This document shows positions 10,576 through 22,220 of a DNA stretch of 64,000 nt, piece by piece (positions within the stretch are counted from its first letter, which is position 1; each line of letters begins with the position of its first letter). Below the pieces are notes generated by a model that did no database searches, was not told where the DNA came from, and saw only the letters and a list, made by a program, of their open reading frames with translations. Both the position numbers and the translations under genes were made by a program. Location: contig OX485804.1 of the NCBI GenBank assembly GCA_950295325.1, positions 60,108,533 through 60,172,532 of the forward strand, in the 5' to 3' direction. This stretch comes from Polytrichum commune. Taxonomy: Eukaryota; Streptophyta; Polytrichopsida; Polytrichales; Polytrichaceae.

Positions 10576-11711
10576 ATTGGGGTGAACAAAAGCAATTTCT
10601 CCGGTGAACAATCTTTTTAACAACTCTCGTGTGTTTTTTTAACTCCATACAATTTAAGCATATTCATCCGTAACCTCTAACATACGTCTCTACACAAACA
10701 GGTTGTCTGGTTTCAAAAGTTAACCATTGGTTTACTAGAATGGGCAACCCAAAGGTTCATGTCCACCATGTAGCTTTATTGATATGCTTTGATTTTTTAG
10801 GAGCTTGATCTCAATTATTGTGTTGAAATGTTCATTTTTAAGGAAAACCCTCAAGTTTTTCCGCCAACGTTGGGACAACATACTTTCGCATCTCCACAAT
10901 GAAGCACACAACAAAATCCAAGTATAATGTATGTCTAGGTCAATCGAGCTCTTGATTTAAAGCGAGTAGCCTTCGGGTGAAGAGACTCTCCACAATCATG
11001 CTAGTGTTGGCAAACGCATGCCTTATCATTTTTATTTCTCTTAAATCTCTAGGTCCCATGCTCTTGATATTTTGGCACTTTTCTTGGGATGTATGATTCT
11101 TGGGCTTGGGATGATGCTATATGAGCCAGCCGTTCACTAACTAAGCTTACATATGTTGCCCATGCTCATCCACATGTTGCCCATTGGGAGCATAGCAAAA
11201 CTCACATGTTGGGCAATGGGACTCTTGGTTGGTAATATGCTTTCTTAGATTCCCAAATTCCACACAATTTCGGCACAACGATGGCACACGGATCTTCAAC
11301 AATTGCTTGGTTTATTTATCATATTGGACCGACACATGAATATTTATATATATAATATTTCATCAAGATATGGACACATTTATCCCAAAACTAAAAATTC
11401 TATCTAAAAGTTGTGTTTTTTGAGGATATTTATGACAATTTCATTCGTGAAAAAAACACATAGCATTTTTTTTTGTATTTTATGAATCACCATGTAAAAA
11501 GATGAGGCTGGACTATATATGGAACACACCAAGTAATTAGTCAAACCCCCCCTTTTTTTTAATTGTCAAAGCAAAAGTATCATGTGTCACTAAACTATTG
11601 ACCAAAGCCCATAATGAAGTCGATGTGGCACAAAAGAAAGTTACGATTCAACATGCAAAGTGTTGAACCTTTTATGTTACTACGGTAGAGAAATTAGGTG
11701 GGAGGGGACTA
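10576..11711. other. AT-rich intergenic sequence
   Basis: No gene, RNA or defined element could be supported. There is a local imperfect repetition of CATGTTGCCCA between 11150 and 11210. The rest is ordinary A/T-rich sequence with stops in all frames. Confidence 0.4.
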
Positions 11712-11813
11712 CATATATATATATATATATCTATATATATATCTATATATATATCTATATATATATCTATATCTATATCTATATCTATATCTATATATAT
11801 ATCTATATATATA
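11712..11813. repeat. (TA)n/(CTATAT)n microsatellite
   Basis: About 100 bp of TA dinucleotides broken at regular steps by C to give CTATAT and CTATATATAT units. It sits directly at the left boundary of a dispersed repeat that starts GTGTCATATGG. The 71-codon minus-strand frame here (Asp-Ile-Tyr repeats) is an artefact of the microsatellite. Confidence 0.95.
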
Positions 11814-12060
11814 GTGTCATATGGTAATTTGATGTCATTGTGGTAAAACAAAATGGTGACACTTTTCATGAACAAGTTTACAAATATTGTCATCCCAACT
11901 TACTTTCAATTCATCCAAATCTCAACTCTTGAAATAAAGTTCGGTATATTCTGCATCCTAACACTACGTAATGCAATATTGTCATGAATGAGTGAAATTT
12001 GGATGAAAATTTGCTTCGTGAATGACAATAATTGCAACATCATTGAATCTACAATGCCCA
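11813..12060 (+). repeat. Dispersed repeat 'GTGTCATATGG' family, copy 1
   Basis: Matches 24455-24690 in the same orientation. Shared landmarks are GTGTCATATGGTA, a GTGACACTT or ATGACACTT block, ATGAA(C/T)AAGT, AAATA(T/A)TGTCAT, AATTTGGATGAAAA, TTCGTGAATGA or TTGGTAAGTGA, and CTACAAT. A reverse-oriented relative lies at 57470-57625. It is non-coding and the class is uncertain. Confidence 0.6.
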
Positions 12061-13539
12061 AAATATCAACATATCAACTCCATTTCATACTATGACTTGC
12101 CTAAATTGGTTTCATTTGTGATTTCTATGCGTAAAGTCCGAGAAAATACAAAGCAAAGAACTGCAAGTCTAAGATGTTTACAATATCTATGTTGAATCGG
12201 TGCTTGTGTAAACATAGGCACTTTGCAAGCATCGTGTAAGTTCAGTTTATGCAAGTATGGCCCCATTGAACCCTACATGACTAGTTTAGGTATATTCAAA
12301 TTCGCTTCTTTGTAAGTCGGGCATAAGGTAACTATTTAGAGCTTGCTAGCATCTTTTCTTTTTGAAACCCAATGTTCATGCGAAATTTGATATGTTAGCA
12401 TTGAATCATTGACATGGCATGTGTAGGCATATCCCGTGACGAAACCGGTTTGCTTGTTTTTCATATGATGAGGTTCGACTTTGTGCAAACCTAGTTTACT
12501 ACTGGATTTCACAATTAGACATAGCATATTATATTGGTAATCCAACTTGTTTGCTATACATTGAATTGTGCATATCAAAGTGAAAGAAAATGATGTTCAG
12601 AGAAGTTAAATCATTACTAACAACCTACATATGTTTGTACATTGCTTTGCAAGCATGCAAAAATGGCAAAGGTTTTCATAATATAAAGATCACCACTAAG
12701 GATAGGTTTGAGTTGAACTTCTCATACCTTGTGTTTGTGCAAATGAGCCCCATGTCTTAACTATTTGAAAACAAATTATCCTCTCCATCATTGTGAAGGT
12801 GCGTACCAAGGTACAGTTCTCCTAGCCACAAGCATACACATACCATACAATATGAATAAGAATAAGAATAAAATAAAATTGTTGTGTGTATATATATCAA
12901 AGTGTGAAGGCCATGCCTCACATGCAACTCTAAGACTCACACATCATAGTAACGAGGTTCATTCTCGCATGCGAGGTGAATATCAACAAATCCCAATTGT
13001 CATCCGTGTCACACGCTCGCATCAGATTATAAACTTATTGTCATATTTCAACTCCCATTGATGTTTGATTGCAAGTAAGTGCTCATGAGCATTCTAAATT
13101 TGTTCATTAGCCATGTTGAGCTCTCTCAAGTTGAGGGTTCCTCCAATCAATTTACCTCAAGTGCCCCCACACTTAGCACGTATCTACCTTCTCGGTAAAT
13201 ATAAACAATGTGAGTGACGTCTCTTTCTCACATGTAAAGTATAATCAAACTTGTTCCATTAGGGTTCATGGCTTATATTGGATAACCTAGGTAAGATAAG
13301 TTCCTAGAAACCCTAATATGTCAACCCTAGTTTGGTAACATGGTTACGCTTCTAACAATGGCTAAATGCCTTCATTGTTTATACTTATGTCATGGCTTAT
13401 GACATAATAGGTTATTCATCTACCATAATGTTTATATATGTGTAACAATAGCATTTAATCTCTAAACTAAAGATATATGTTTGGTAAATTGTTTTGAAGG
13501 TTTACATGCTTGAAATCAGGCCTATTGTATGAACATTAA
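12061..13539. other. Intergenic sequence without identifiable features
   Basis: No frame here has recognisable protein similarity and no paired termini were found. The composition is A/T-rich and uniform. Confidence 0.4.
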
Positions 13540-13587
13540 TTGTGTGTGTGTGTGTGTGTGCGTGTGAGAGAGAGAGAGAGAGAGAGA
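13540..13587. repeat. Compound (TG)n(AG)n microsatellite
   Basis: Ten TG units, then CGTG, then about ten AG units. Confidence 0.95.
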
Positions 13588-14621
13588 TTCCATGCTCATG
13601 TTCGTTGGTAGAGTTCATCCACATTTTTTCATCTTTGTTGCTCAATCTAAAGTTGGTGTGAGTGCCTTATATGTTCGTTTTTGTGTTTTTTAATTACAAC
13701 CTTTTATTTATTTATTTTGGAAAGACACCATCATGTAGTTGCTTGATAAATCTATATACACAAGCCTCCCCCATTTAAACTTACTTTTTTTGTTGTGTGA
13801 TAAATCCTATCAGGCAACTAGTTTTTTTTTCATCTTCCAAAATGCTCTTGGATTTTGGCACGGTCTCTTTGCAGGTTCCACGAACATAGATGATTCTCAT
13901 CCACATCTGTCGACACCATTCATCGGTTCGAGCGTAAATAATGCATCCGGTTTGCTTGCAACGTGGTATTTTTCTTTCCTTGAAGTTGTCCAGGGGGTCG
14001 TGATCCAGGGCGGGCAGCAGGCAGCTGGCCCCGAATAAAAACACATTTAACTTCACAAAGGGTCCTTGCGACACATTAAAAACGGGCATCAAGGACCAAT
14101 TCTCTTACCCACCTTGAAAGTGCCCCCCATGGCCCCCGCATTTATATATTCTATGAAGCTTTTGTATGACATTACCACATGATGTGTCAGCTGTGCTTAA
14201 ACCAAGTGGCATGGGCCTCACTCCCACTGACAAATCCCATGCGTCCACCTCATCATTACCCCTCCTGCCACCTACTCAAATTAAACAAAAAAAGGAAGGG
14301 GCTCTCCACACGTCCCAAACTCGTCCAATATAAGTAACCTACCCAAACAAACAAACGTCGAGTGTGCCTACTACCAACTTGGGCCCTCAAGTGCTCCTCC
14401 CTTCCTTCCTTCCTTAACTTACTTACTTACTTGAATGAAAGATGATGTTAGTGTGGTAATTACATGAAGGGATTGAAGTTACATGTCACAAGCCCTAGGT
14501 TTTTTGATACGTTGTGTTGTAAAGGACGCCCGTTTTTTATGAACGCGTGGACTTGCTTTTCCCGAGTTTATGGGTACATCCTTCTTTGATTGATAAAAGG
14601 CTTGAGTGAGGATGATGAGGT
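13588..14621. other. Intergenic sequence, somewhat more GC-rich
   Basis: From about 13860 to 14420 the base composition is closer to even than its surroundings. A 103-codon minus-strand frame (14092-13781) is open but has no domain I recognise. A compound tetranucleotide repeat of TTCC then TTAC lies at about 14400-14432. TATA-like words at 14144 and 14329 are not linked to a gene. Confidence 0.35.
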
Positions 14622-14911
14622 TTGTACCAAGTATTACGTAAAGGGGTAGAGGGGGTAGATGACACCTTCCAAATGATAAGAGTCGTTAGGCCAAGGAAGT
14701 TGGGGCGAGCCTTGCCTGGCATGGGTGCGCCCTGCAAGTGTATTGAACAAAAGAAGTTGCGTGTGCAAAGAAGACGTAGTTGTGGTGAGGGTTCACCTAC
14801 AGGGTAAGCCAAGGTGGCAATTGAGGACTACAATGTGATTGTTGCCACCCGGAGGCTTGCAGCCGCAGTGGCCCTCGAAGCGGCCAAGCACAACACCATG
14901 TGCCGTGTCTA
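14622..14911 (+). pseudogene. Unidentified coding-like relic
   Basis: One plus-strand frame runs about 96 codons with a single stop. It shows a basic stretch (QKKLRVQRRRS) and an Ala-rich amphipathic stretch (ATRRLAAAVALEAAKHN). The codon pattern looks more protein-like than neighbouring chance frames. I do not recognise the family. It may be a fragment of a mobile-element protein or chance. Confidence 0.3.
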
Positions 14912-15291
14912 GAAAGAGGCATGTCACTGAATGTCATTTTTAGTGTCAGTATGACTTTGGACTTGGCAACAAAATGGTGTGCCTTAACACATTTTCTATG
15001 GCTCTTGGCACCTAACCCCCCTTCTTTCTTGTAGGGGTTCTATGAGTCTTCGCTTTGATAGTGAATAATGCATTCATGTGAGCTCTAAAGATTATGAGGA
15101 AAGTGATTATGGCCTTGAACTGGATTTGCTAAGTATCTCATACTAAACGCACGGTTCATATCCTAGGAGACAATATATCAACTGTGCTAGTCAAAAGAAA
15201 AGTGAGCATTTTAGACTCATCTACCTTTGTGGAAATTTATGAGATGTAATGAACCTTAGAATAATTAGTTGCAATATACAACTTTTATAAT

Positions 15292-15322
15292 TGTGTGTGT
15301 GTGTGTGTGTGTGTGCGCGCGC
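15292..15322. repeat. (GT)n(GC)n microsatellite
   Basis: About 12 GT units running into GCGCGC. It lies immediately before the long dispersed repeat at 15327. Confidence 0.95.
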
Positions 15323-15326
15323 AAGG

Positions 15327-15930
15327 TTAGTGGTAATTTGGTTGGGCATGATAAAACATAACAATCTCATCCATATTGTAAACATCTTCCAGTGGCATAA
15401 CCAATGCGGAGGAGGTCAGTGCTTTCCAAATTGTGTGCAAGTTGCTTTGTGTGGAGACATGGTAACCAACACCGGAAGAGTGGCATGGGCAAGTCTAGCA
15501 ATATAAGTTAGCGAGGACTAAAATTTCCAATCTAAAGAAATATGAGATTCGGATGTGAGGACAAATTTCTAATCAAGAAGAGAAATCAACAACTTTAGAA
15601 TTCTAGTATGCAAATCCAACAATTCATGAACTCTTCAACTTCCACCCAAAGTCAAAGACTTAAAAATGCAACGATTGTTTTGAAATCAAGGTTTAAAACA
15701 ATCAACTTGAGTTGAGTTAACTTAACCCATTGATGAATTCACCATGCACTCCCTTATCGCAAGGCAAATCATAGTGTAGGTCCCACCACATGCACGCATT
15801 AATAACTTGTCTTGATGACAAATCGGGCCTAAAAATCCTATTGTGAGTGTCGTAGTTGTAATATTAGGGTAAATTAAGACTAGAAGGTTTGGTCGACGAG
15901 AAAGGTGTCATATAATTGAGATGTTGTGTG
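15327..15930 (+). repeat. Long dispersed repeat, copy 1 (inverted partner at 37370-38020)
   Basis: About 600 bp matches the reverse complement of 37370-38020 nearly end to end. Landmarks in order are TTTGGTTGGGCATGA, CAATCTCATCCATAT, CCAATGC(G/A)GAGGAGGTC, AGAGTGGCATGGGCAA, a TCTAGCA..ATAAG block, GAAATTTGTCC or its variant, AACTTGAGTT, CACATGCA, and AGG.AATTTGG or AAGGTTTGG. The spacing is well kept, with one indel of about 60 bp. It has no convincing coding sequence. The length suggests a solo terminal repeat or a non-autonomous transposon, but I see no diagnostic ends. Confidence 0.7.
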
Positions 15931-17924
15931 GGAGAAGGTATATAAGACGAAGAGACTAAGAGGACTTGGAGAGCCCATAGTTTTTTTTCTTCTTTTTCCT
16001 CTAATATCACTCTCTTGAATCTTTTGCTTTTGGAGATGAAATGAATTGAATCATCAAATACAACTTATGTTTTGGGATACATAATTGCAAGGTAATTCTT
16101 TAGAGCTCGTAGTAACTCAAGTAAATCCAGGGTGTTTGTATTGGGTTGCAAGTCGTGTATCTCAATCCATTGTGATTGGATATCTCAAGTATGCAAGGAG
16201 TGATTCATTTGTCATAAATATTAACTCACGTAGACAATAGTCATTGGAAGTTTGCCTACTTAAAATATTACGGGATGTCCACCCTATTGTATGTAGTGAA
16301 CGAGATCGAAGAGACTTGGATTATGTAGAATAGAGTTGGAGTGATTGTGTTGATTTTGGATGAATCTACATTAACAAGGGGTGATCCCTTGTTTGCAAAT
16401 CATACATATCTTCGTGATGTGAATAAGAGTTTGAAACTAATTAAAGCCTACAACCTTGGATTATGAAGAGACGCAATTGATGAGGTTTCTAAAACCAATT
16501 GTGAAAACATGATGATTAAGTGATTTCTGAAGTGCATTAGTGCACATGTGTGGATCTTGTGAATTGAACAAAGAAAAAGGCATTAAAATCCCAATTGGGA
16601 TTGAAGAGATTGTTGGCATTGAAATTGGCATACCCACTTTGATATGAGCAATTGTTTTGTGTCATTGGAATACGTTGTGGGGAAATTCTTGCCTGAATAA
16701 TGAAGAGTTAGAGAACAATGTGTCTTAGAAGATGCAGAGGCAATGGTCTTTCCTCGTCTGTTCAGAACCATGAATGTTCTATCGCCTTTAACCATTGGTA
16801 GGAAAAACAAAAAACAAAAAAAGTTGGATGAGGCCATTGACTGTGAAGTGGCCGAGAGGACCAACAACCTTACTACTCGGAATCCCAATACAATGGTTAC
16901 TTTGGCCAAGACCAAGTAAAAGATTATAGTCGAATAAAACCATTAAAATAAGATTAAATCAAAGAATACTAAAAAAATCATAAAATGATGACTACACCAT
17001 CATTTTTCAAGCTACATTAAAAAGGCTAATAAATTCAAGACTATTGTCTATACCAAAGTGCTCTTGGCTTTGGTAAAGAGGCTAAAATGGGATACTACAC
17101 TCAAGACAATTGACTATGGTTGTGCCCATGTTTGTGCACCACACTTGCTCCCTTTAAAATGAACTCACTACCATACTATTGCATGGGTAAATAATGTGAG
17201 TGGAGTGGCTGTCACAATTGTATGTACCGACAAGGTGAGATTTTCAAGTCTTTAATCCCGAAATCATCACATAATTGTCAGTTTCAACCTAAAATAATGA
17301 GAAATAACCTTGTGTTTTCCATGAACAAACTTCTCTGAGACACCTAGATGACTCCCAAATCACCATTTAGGTCTTCCATGAGTGTTACCTTGGGTTTGTT
17401 TGTACCCAAAAGTTGAACTACCTAGGGAGAAAATCATCTTGAGAAGTTAGGACTTAATTTGGCGGGTTTTGTTTGGGTTTCTCTTGCAATGGAGTTCCTT
17501 CATTTGTGGCATATAAAATAAAACATACTAAAACGTATGTGTGCTTGGCAATATCCCTCTTTCAAGAGAATGAGCACCAAAAAACTCTAAACCACTAAAC
17601 CTCTAGCAGAGATTCATTGTTCTACTGTTCTTCCTTGAATCAATTACACGGCATGTACATTAACCCTTAATATGTACTGTCCATCATCAAGTACCAAGAC
17701 CATTTTCTTCCTTTCTATCTAATTTTGAGGCTGTGTATAATATATTTGTCATCTATTTCGAGTTTGCAACTTGTGTTGGTAGAAGCTAAGAGACTTGAGA
17801 ATAAGGTCACATGCAACAATAATTGCCAAACATATTCAATAAATATGAGCGCAAATATCCACAACTTGCATGTACCCATTGGTAGGCCCAAGGACTTGAC
17901 CCGGATCATATGAGAATTTGAAGC
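15931..17924. other. Intergenic sequence after the long repeat
   Basis: The repeat at 15327 may continue past 15930, where TATATAAGACG lies at 15941. A 59-codon ATG-started frame at 16743-16919 is Lys/Asn/Thr-rich with a basic patch (GRKNKKQKK). It is short, has no domain and is not called. Nothing else is definable. Confidence 0.35.
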
Positions 17925-17927
17925 TAA

Positions 17928-18434
17928 AGGCCACTTTACACCCGAGACTGATGGCCCGTGACCATTACACTTCAAGCACTCTCATTGGTGGAAAAGGCGG
18001 AGCCGGTCCAAGTTCGCCGCTTCACACTATGCTTGAGGGACCAACGGAGTATGTATATGAATGCAAGATGGATGTGAAGTCCACATGGATTCTTACATGA
18101 CATCTAATGGACCATGTTTCATGGTCACTTGGACAATTTTCAAAAACCACCTCTTGTAGGTAGGCCTTACACAAAACTGGGAGACCATGGTACTCCAAAT
18201 GCTCATAACCGTTGTTTTATTATGTTTTTATCATGTGTGAGGACCTGCATGAATAGAAATTCATTGAAATAGCATTTGGTCGAGGGCCCAATCACATATG
18301 GTTTCACATTACACCTGAGGGTCCGTGACCACTTTACATGATTTTGGAGGTGTCTTGGGTCGGCCTTTGGACACTTTCTTTTGGGCTCTCACAATTTCAT
18401 GGTCACGGCTCTCGGCTTGTGTATGAAGTGGCCT
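17928..18434. mobile_element. PIF/Harbinger-like MITE, 507 bp, with TAA target duplication
   Basis: It begins AGGCCACTTTACAC and ends with the inverse of AGGCCACTTCATAC. It is flanked on both sides by TAA (17925-17927 and 18435-18437), the 3-bp TWA duplication typical of PIF/Harbinger. Two inner blocks resemble the ends (GCCGCTTCACACTATGC near 18020 and a TTCACATTACACC block near 18303), suggesting a composite history. The 56914-57409 element is an inverted copy of the same family, and 33390-33943 is a more diverged copy. It has no coding capacity. Confidence 0.8.
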
Positions 18435-18437
18435 TAA

Positions 18438-20689
18438 GTTGCCTAATGCCGGAATAGTGGTAGAAGTGACCTTTTAAGTAATTGATTTTATGATGCACCC
18501 CATCACTATGTTGCATCCAATTGTAATGGGGGTATCCTTGTGGAAACTTAGGTATTTTTTCTCGGGCAAATTAGGTCCAAACCAACTTGTTTGAGAATGT
18601 TCAAGGTGTTTGGTTTTGAAGGTTTTAACTTTGTGGAGCTCACCCTAATACTCCTCAAGTACGTTCCAAGAGGATATGGAGAATTACATCCACTGAAGAT
18701 GGAAGCAACGCCAAAATCCACGCCGCTAGCAACATCAAGATCTTCTATAATTCTCCTTCCTTTACATACTAATCCAATTCAATCTCATAGTGCATGAAGT
18801 AGTCACTTATTTGGACTTTTAGCATAGATTGATGCAGTGATCTAATGTATGTGTGTGGTGTTTTTACATGTGGTTTGCGATACCGATAACTCGAAAGAAC
18901 AAAGCCAATAAAATATGGGATATGGTAAGGGAAAACAAAACTACATGGGCGGGGGGGAGGGGGTAATTTCCCATCCCCGTCCTCAATTTGTAGTTAATTC
19001 ATCCCAACTCGACATGTATTAGAGTTACACACAACACTATTTAGTTATTATCAATCATTACAGTTGAATAATATCAATGACAATGCTTCAAAGTTTATCA
19101 GGTTGATATGTTGGTAAAAGAGAATAAGCATGGTATGATTTTGAGTAGTATTTGACTTATTCCCGGCCCCATCCAACCTACAATCATATTAAGGTGATGT
19201 TGTAGATGCTCGCATTTTTCTTATTGAATACAATATGATCATATCTAAATTTAAATAGAGTGCAAATTTTTAATCAATCAAACAACTTTATGTAAGTAAA
19301 GATTTAGGTTTTTGCAAGAATGTTGTAAATGGGAAAGGAAAAGTGGCAACCATGTTACTCGAAGGTGAAACAATAAGAACTCATGGACCCTCTAATTGTT
19401 TATTTCCCTTTTCCAATGGTTCAAAAACATTATCAAGTAACGTGTGTTTGTTCATGTATGCCTTGAGAATATAATTGTGGGATGCCCCAACCTAGTGCAA
19501 ATTCAAACTTAATATGAGTCTCCATACAATAGGTTGAGGCATCCCGTGGTTATGTATTTCAAGCCCACATGAATGAACGCACATCGCTTAATAATGTCAT
19601 TCTTAACATTGAGATGATCATATCCATTCAATGAGCAAAGGTCCCCCTTGTTTGCTAGTAAAAGTTCACTCCTATAAAGTTATGGTTTAATCATCCCAAC
19701 TAGAAAATTTCATAATAAGTAGTATTTTATTTTCTTTAATCAACAACCTCACTTGGAATCTCTAATAGTACAATACTATTTTGGGGATCAATTGACTAAA
19801 AACAATTCCGAACATGAAGGGGTTCCCAATGTTTTCACCTTGAACTCACACAAATCCATGGCCTCGGTCTATTGTCCCTAACATGTACACATTGTACTTG
19901 ATTTATAATTTACAACCCAAACCCTATGGGCCTAAATTTACGTAATGTATGTAATATGTAGTTAAACAACATAAATATACAACCATTCATGAAGGTATTT
20001 TTACCATTAGTATACATAACATTATTCAGTTTCTATAAGCCTTCCATATTAACAATATCAATGAGAGTGCTTCATCCAAATTTACCAGGATGACTTTATT
20101 GGTAAGAGAGAGTGAGGTATAATTCATAATACTATCTTACTCATTACCAGTCCCACCCAACATGCAATGACCGTTGAATAAGGTTATGCTAGAGAGAAAA
20201 AAAATCTTAGACAACTTTGAAACCCTCACACAAGATAATTTATATTCTTTCTACAAATCACTTGATACAATATGATATCATGTTCCAATTTTGTAGATTA
20301 TATGATCTCAAATTTGAATGGTTCTATACCTATTGAAATTAGCTCAAATTCGTGTAAGCTTCCAAGGCACCGGGTATATTTAGGCCTTGTATTTTGGGGA
20401 GATTGTGCACCACAAGATAAAGACCTAAACATGTGATCGCAAGATATCCCTAGATGCAAAATCACCCCAATAATGCAACCTGAAGGCTATTTAGATTTAA
20501 AATTCAAGTCACAAATGGCACTTCAAAGTTTGTCGGTGATTTGGAACCTTGACTTTGGAATTGTACCTTATCAAATGAGAACAATCGTTGAGCATGTTGG
20601 ATGGTTGAATCTCGAGTTGCATGGTGAATAGCGCTCGTGCTTTGAGGTACACGAGCCTTAGTTGGTTATTTGTGTTAATCGGACACCTA
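18438..20689. other. Intergenic sequence without identifiable features
   Basis: A short G-rich run lies at about 18949-18963. I found no coding, RNA or paired-end structure. Two similar-sounding blocks near 19020-19170 and 20010-20170 (ACAACACTATT or TAACATTATT, then TCAATGA.A.TGCTTCA, then a GGTAA.AGAGA block) suggest another diverged duplicate about 1 kb apart. Confidence 0.4.
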
Positions 20690-20960
20690 TGTTTTTGAGT
20701 GGTGTGTGTGTTTTAAGTTCGATTGAAGACGGAACCCACCAAGACACGTGTTTAAAAGAGATTGGACTATGCGCTCAAGAATTATGAACCCTAAATCCCA
20801 AACCCCAAACCCAAGACATGGTCAACAAAATTGAGGGGATCTAGGTATTCATCTAAAATGTCAACACCCATGCACTTTCTCATAATCATAACTAAATTAA
20901 GAGAGGTGCGAGTTTCGATTTGATGATGTTGATGTTTCGTCATAGATTTTGGTAATGCAA
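20690..20960 (+). repeat. Dispersed repeat 'TTTAAAAGAGA' family, copy 1
   Basis: Related to 52060-52360 in the same orientation. Shared blocks are TTTAAAAGAGA(T/C)TGGACTAT, ACTAAAT(T/C)A.G.GAGGT, and GATTTG or CGATTTG followed by ATG or TTTTG. It is strongly diverged and not recognisably coding. A 5' part of the family also occurs near 32700-32790. Confidence 0.5.
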
Positions 20961-21649
20961 TACATGTTTCGTTACATAAACCTAGTTGGTAGAAGGTGGA
21001 AAACATGAGAAACGAATTGAATGACACCCACATACATCCTCGTAAAACTAAGTAGGTGGACCTGTTTTTTTAAAGGGTCTTATACTCCTCTCACATGAAT
21101 GTTATGTGATTCAAAGACCATGTTTCCTATTGTGATAAGGACCCGGATAGTTGTTTTTCTCCGTACGTAGCCTTGCATGACTAGCTACATTATAAAATAG
21201 ACTTAAACCACACTTTAGTTGGTCATAACATTACTATGTAGCTACATGATGGTTTGTTTCCGAAGAATTAGGTTGCGATAAAAAATCTATGATAATCTCA
21301 TTTACTTGTTAAAAAGTTCATAGTATATAGCATAAGTGTTATGCGTAAATAGGAATTCTCATGGTTCAAGGAGAATATGTTCATGTGACACCTGGTATCA
21401 TAAAACGCATCCAAAGAATCGTGTAATGTTATGGGCGTCGCAATGTGGACATGTGAGCATGCCATTTGAGGCATGCAAGTAGAGCCTATGGAGTACACAT
21501 TGTAACTAACATTTTCTTTGCGGGACAAATTGGAAAACAAATTCATTGCAAAGAGTCACTAGTACAATCACCAAGGGGGAAACCCCATCACAAAAACCCC
21601 AATGCAAATCAATATACAATCCTCATCCTAGGCCTAACCTTCCAAGTCA

Positions 21650-22220
21650 TCACCAAATTACTACGACTAAAAAAACAAGACATTTAACACCCAAACTTTG
21701 TCAAACTTATCAAGCACATCTTGATAGGCAACATTTGGAGTTCTTATAAGATCATTCGATGTATTTTGCCACTTTATTCTTTTATAATCAATCAACACAT
21801 CCCACGCCGCATGTTGAACCTTCTCATCAACCAGGGGGTGGCATTGTGAATCAAGTCATTCCTCCGTCTCCAAATAATCCACATAAGGCCACTATGAAGG
21901 AATAGACAAATCCTATGGAGGTTCTTGAGGTTCTTGTGTAGCTTCTTATCAAACAAGCATTGACACATTGAAAATGACATACGAATATCAAGGTTTGCAT
22001 GTTTAACTATGACTTGTCAAATTATGTAGTCGACATAGCACCACGCCTATTGTGCTACATGAAAAATCAAAAAACTTGTGTTCCATAGTTTGGATGCAAT
22101 TAGAGCCACAGAGATGACAATCTTTATCCACCTCATTTAAATTCCAGCCATGCCGTTTGTTAACTACCAATGCTTTGTGAAGTACATCCCAACTGAAAGT
22201 TATGTCTTTCTCAACACTCT
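21650..22220 (-). pseudogene. LINE (non-LTR retrotransposon) relic, zf-RVT region
   Basis: On the minus strand from about 22220 downward, a frame contains WDVLHKALVVNKRHGWN, then CHLCG and MEHKFFDFSC. This is the Cys/His pattern and context of the zf-RVT domain found after reverse transcriptase in plant LINEs. About 100 bp on, WIIWRRRNDLIHN appears, and in another frame AWDVLIDYKRIKWQ, both usual followers of zf-RVT. Several stops and frame changes separate the pieces, so it is dead. No 3' poly-A tail or target duplication was found. The reverse transcriptase core is not recognisable upstream. Confidence 0.65.

Noticed and set aside
11672-11893. Minus-strand frame with Asp-Ile-Tyr repeats
   Set aside because: A direct translation of the TA/CTATAT microsatellite.
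13918-13935. GGTTCGAGC word resembling a tRNA B box
   Set aside because: No matching A box or cloverleaf could be formed upstream.
15327-15960. Solo LTR interpretation of the long repeat
   Set aside because: A TATA-like word lies just beyond, but I see no TG...CA termini, target duplication, primer site or coding region, so it is left as an unclassified repeat.
16743-16919. 59-codon ATG frame, Lys/Asn/Thr-rich
   Set aside because: Too short and without similarity to call a gene.
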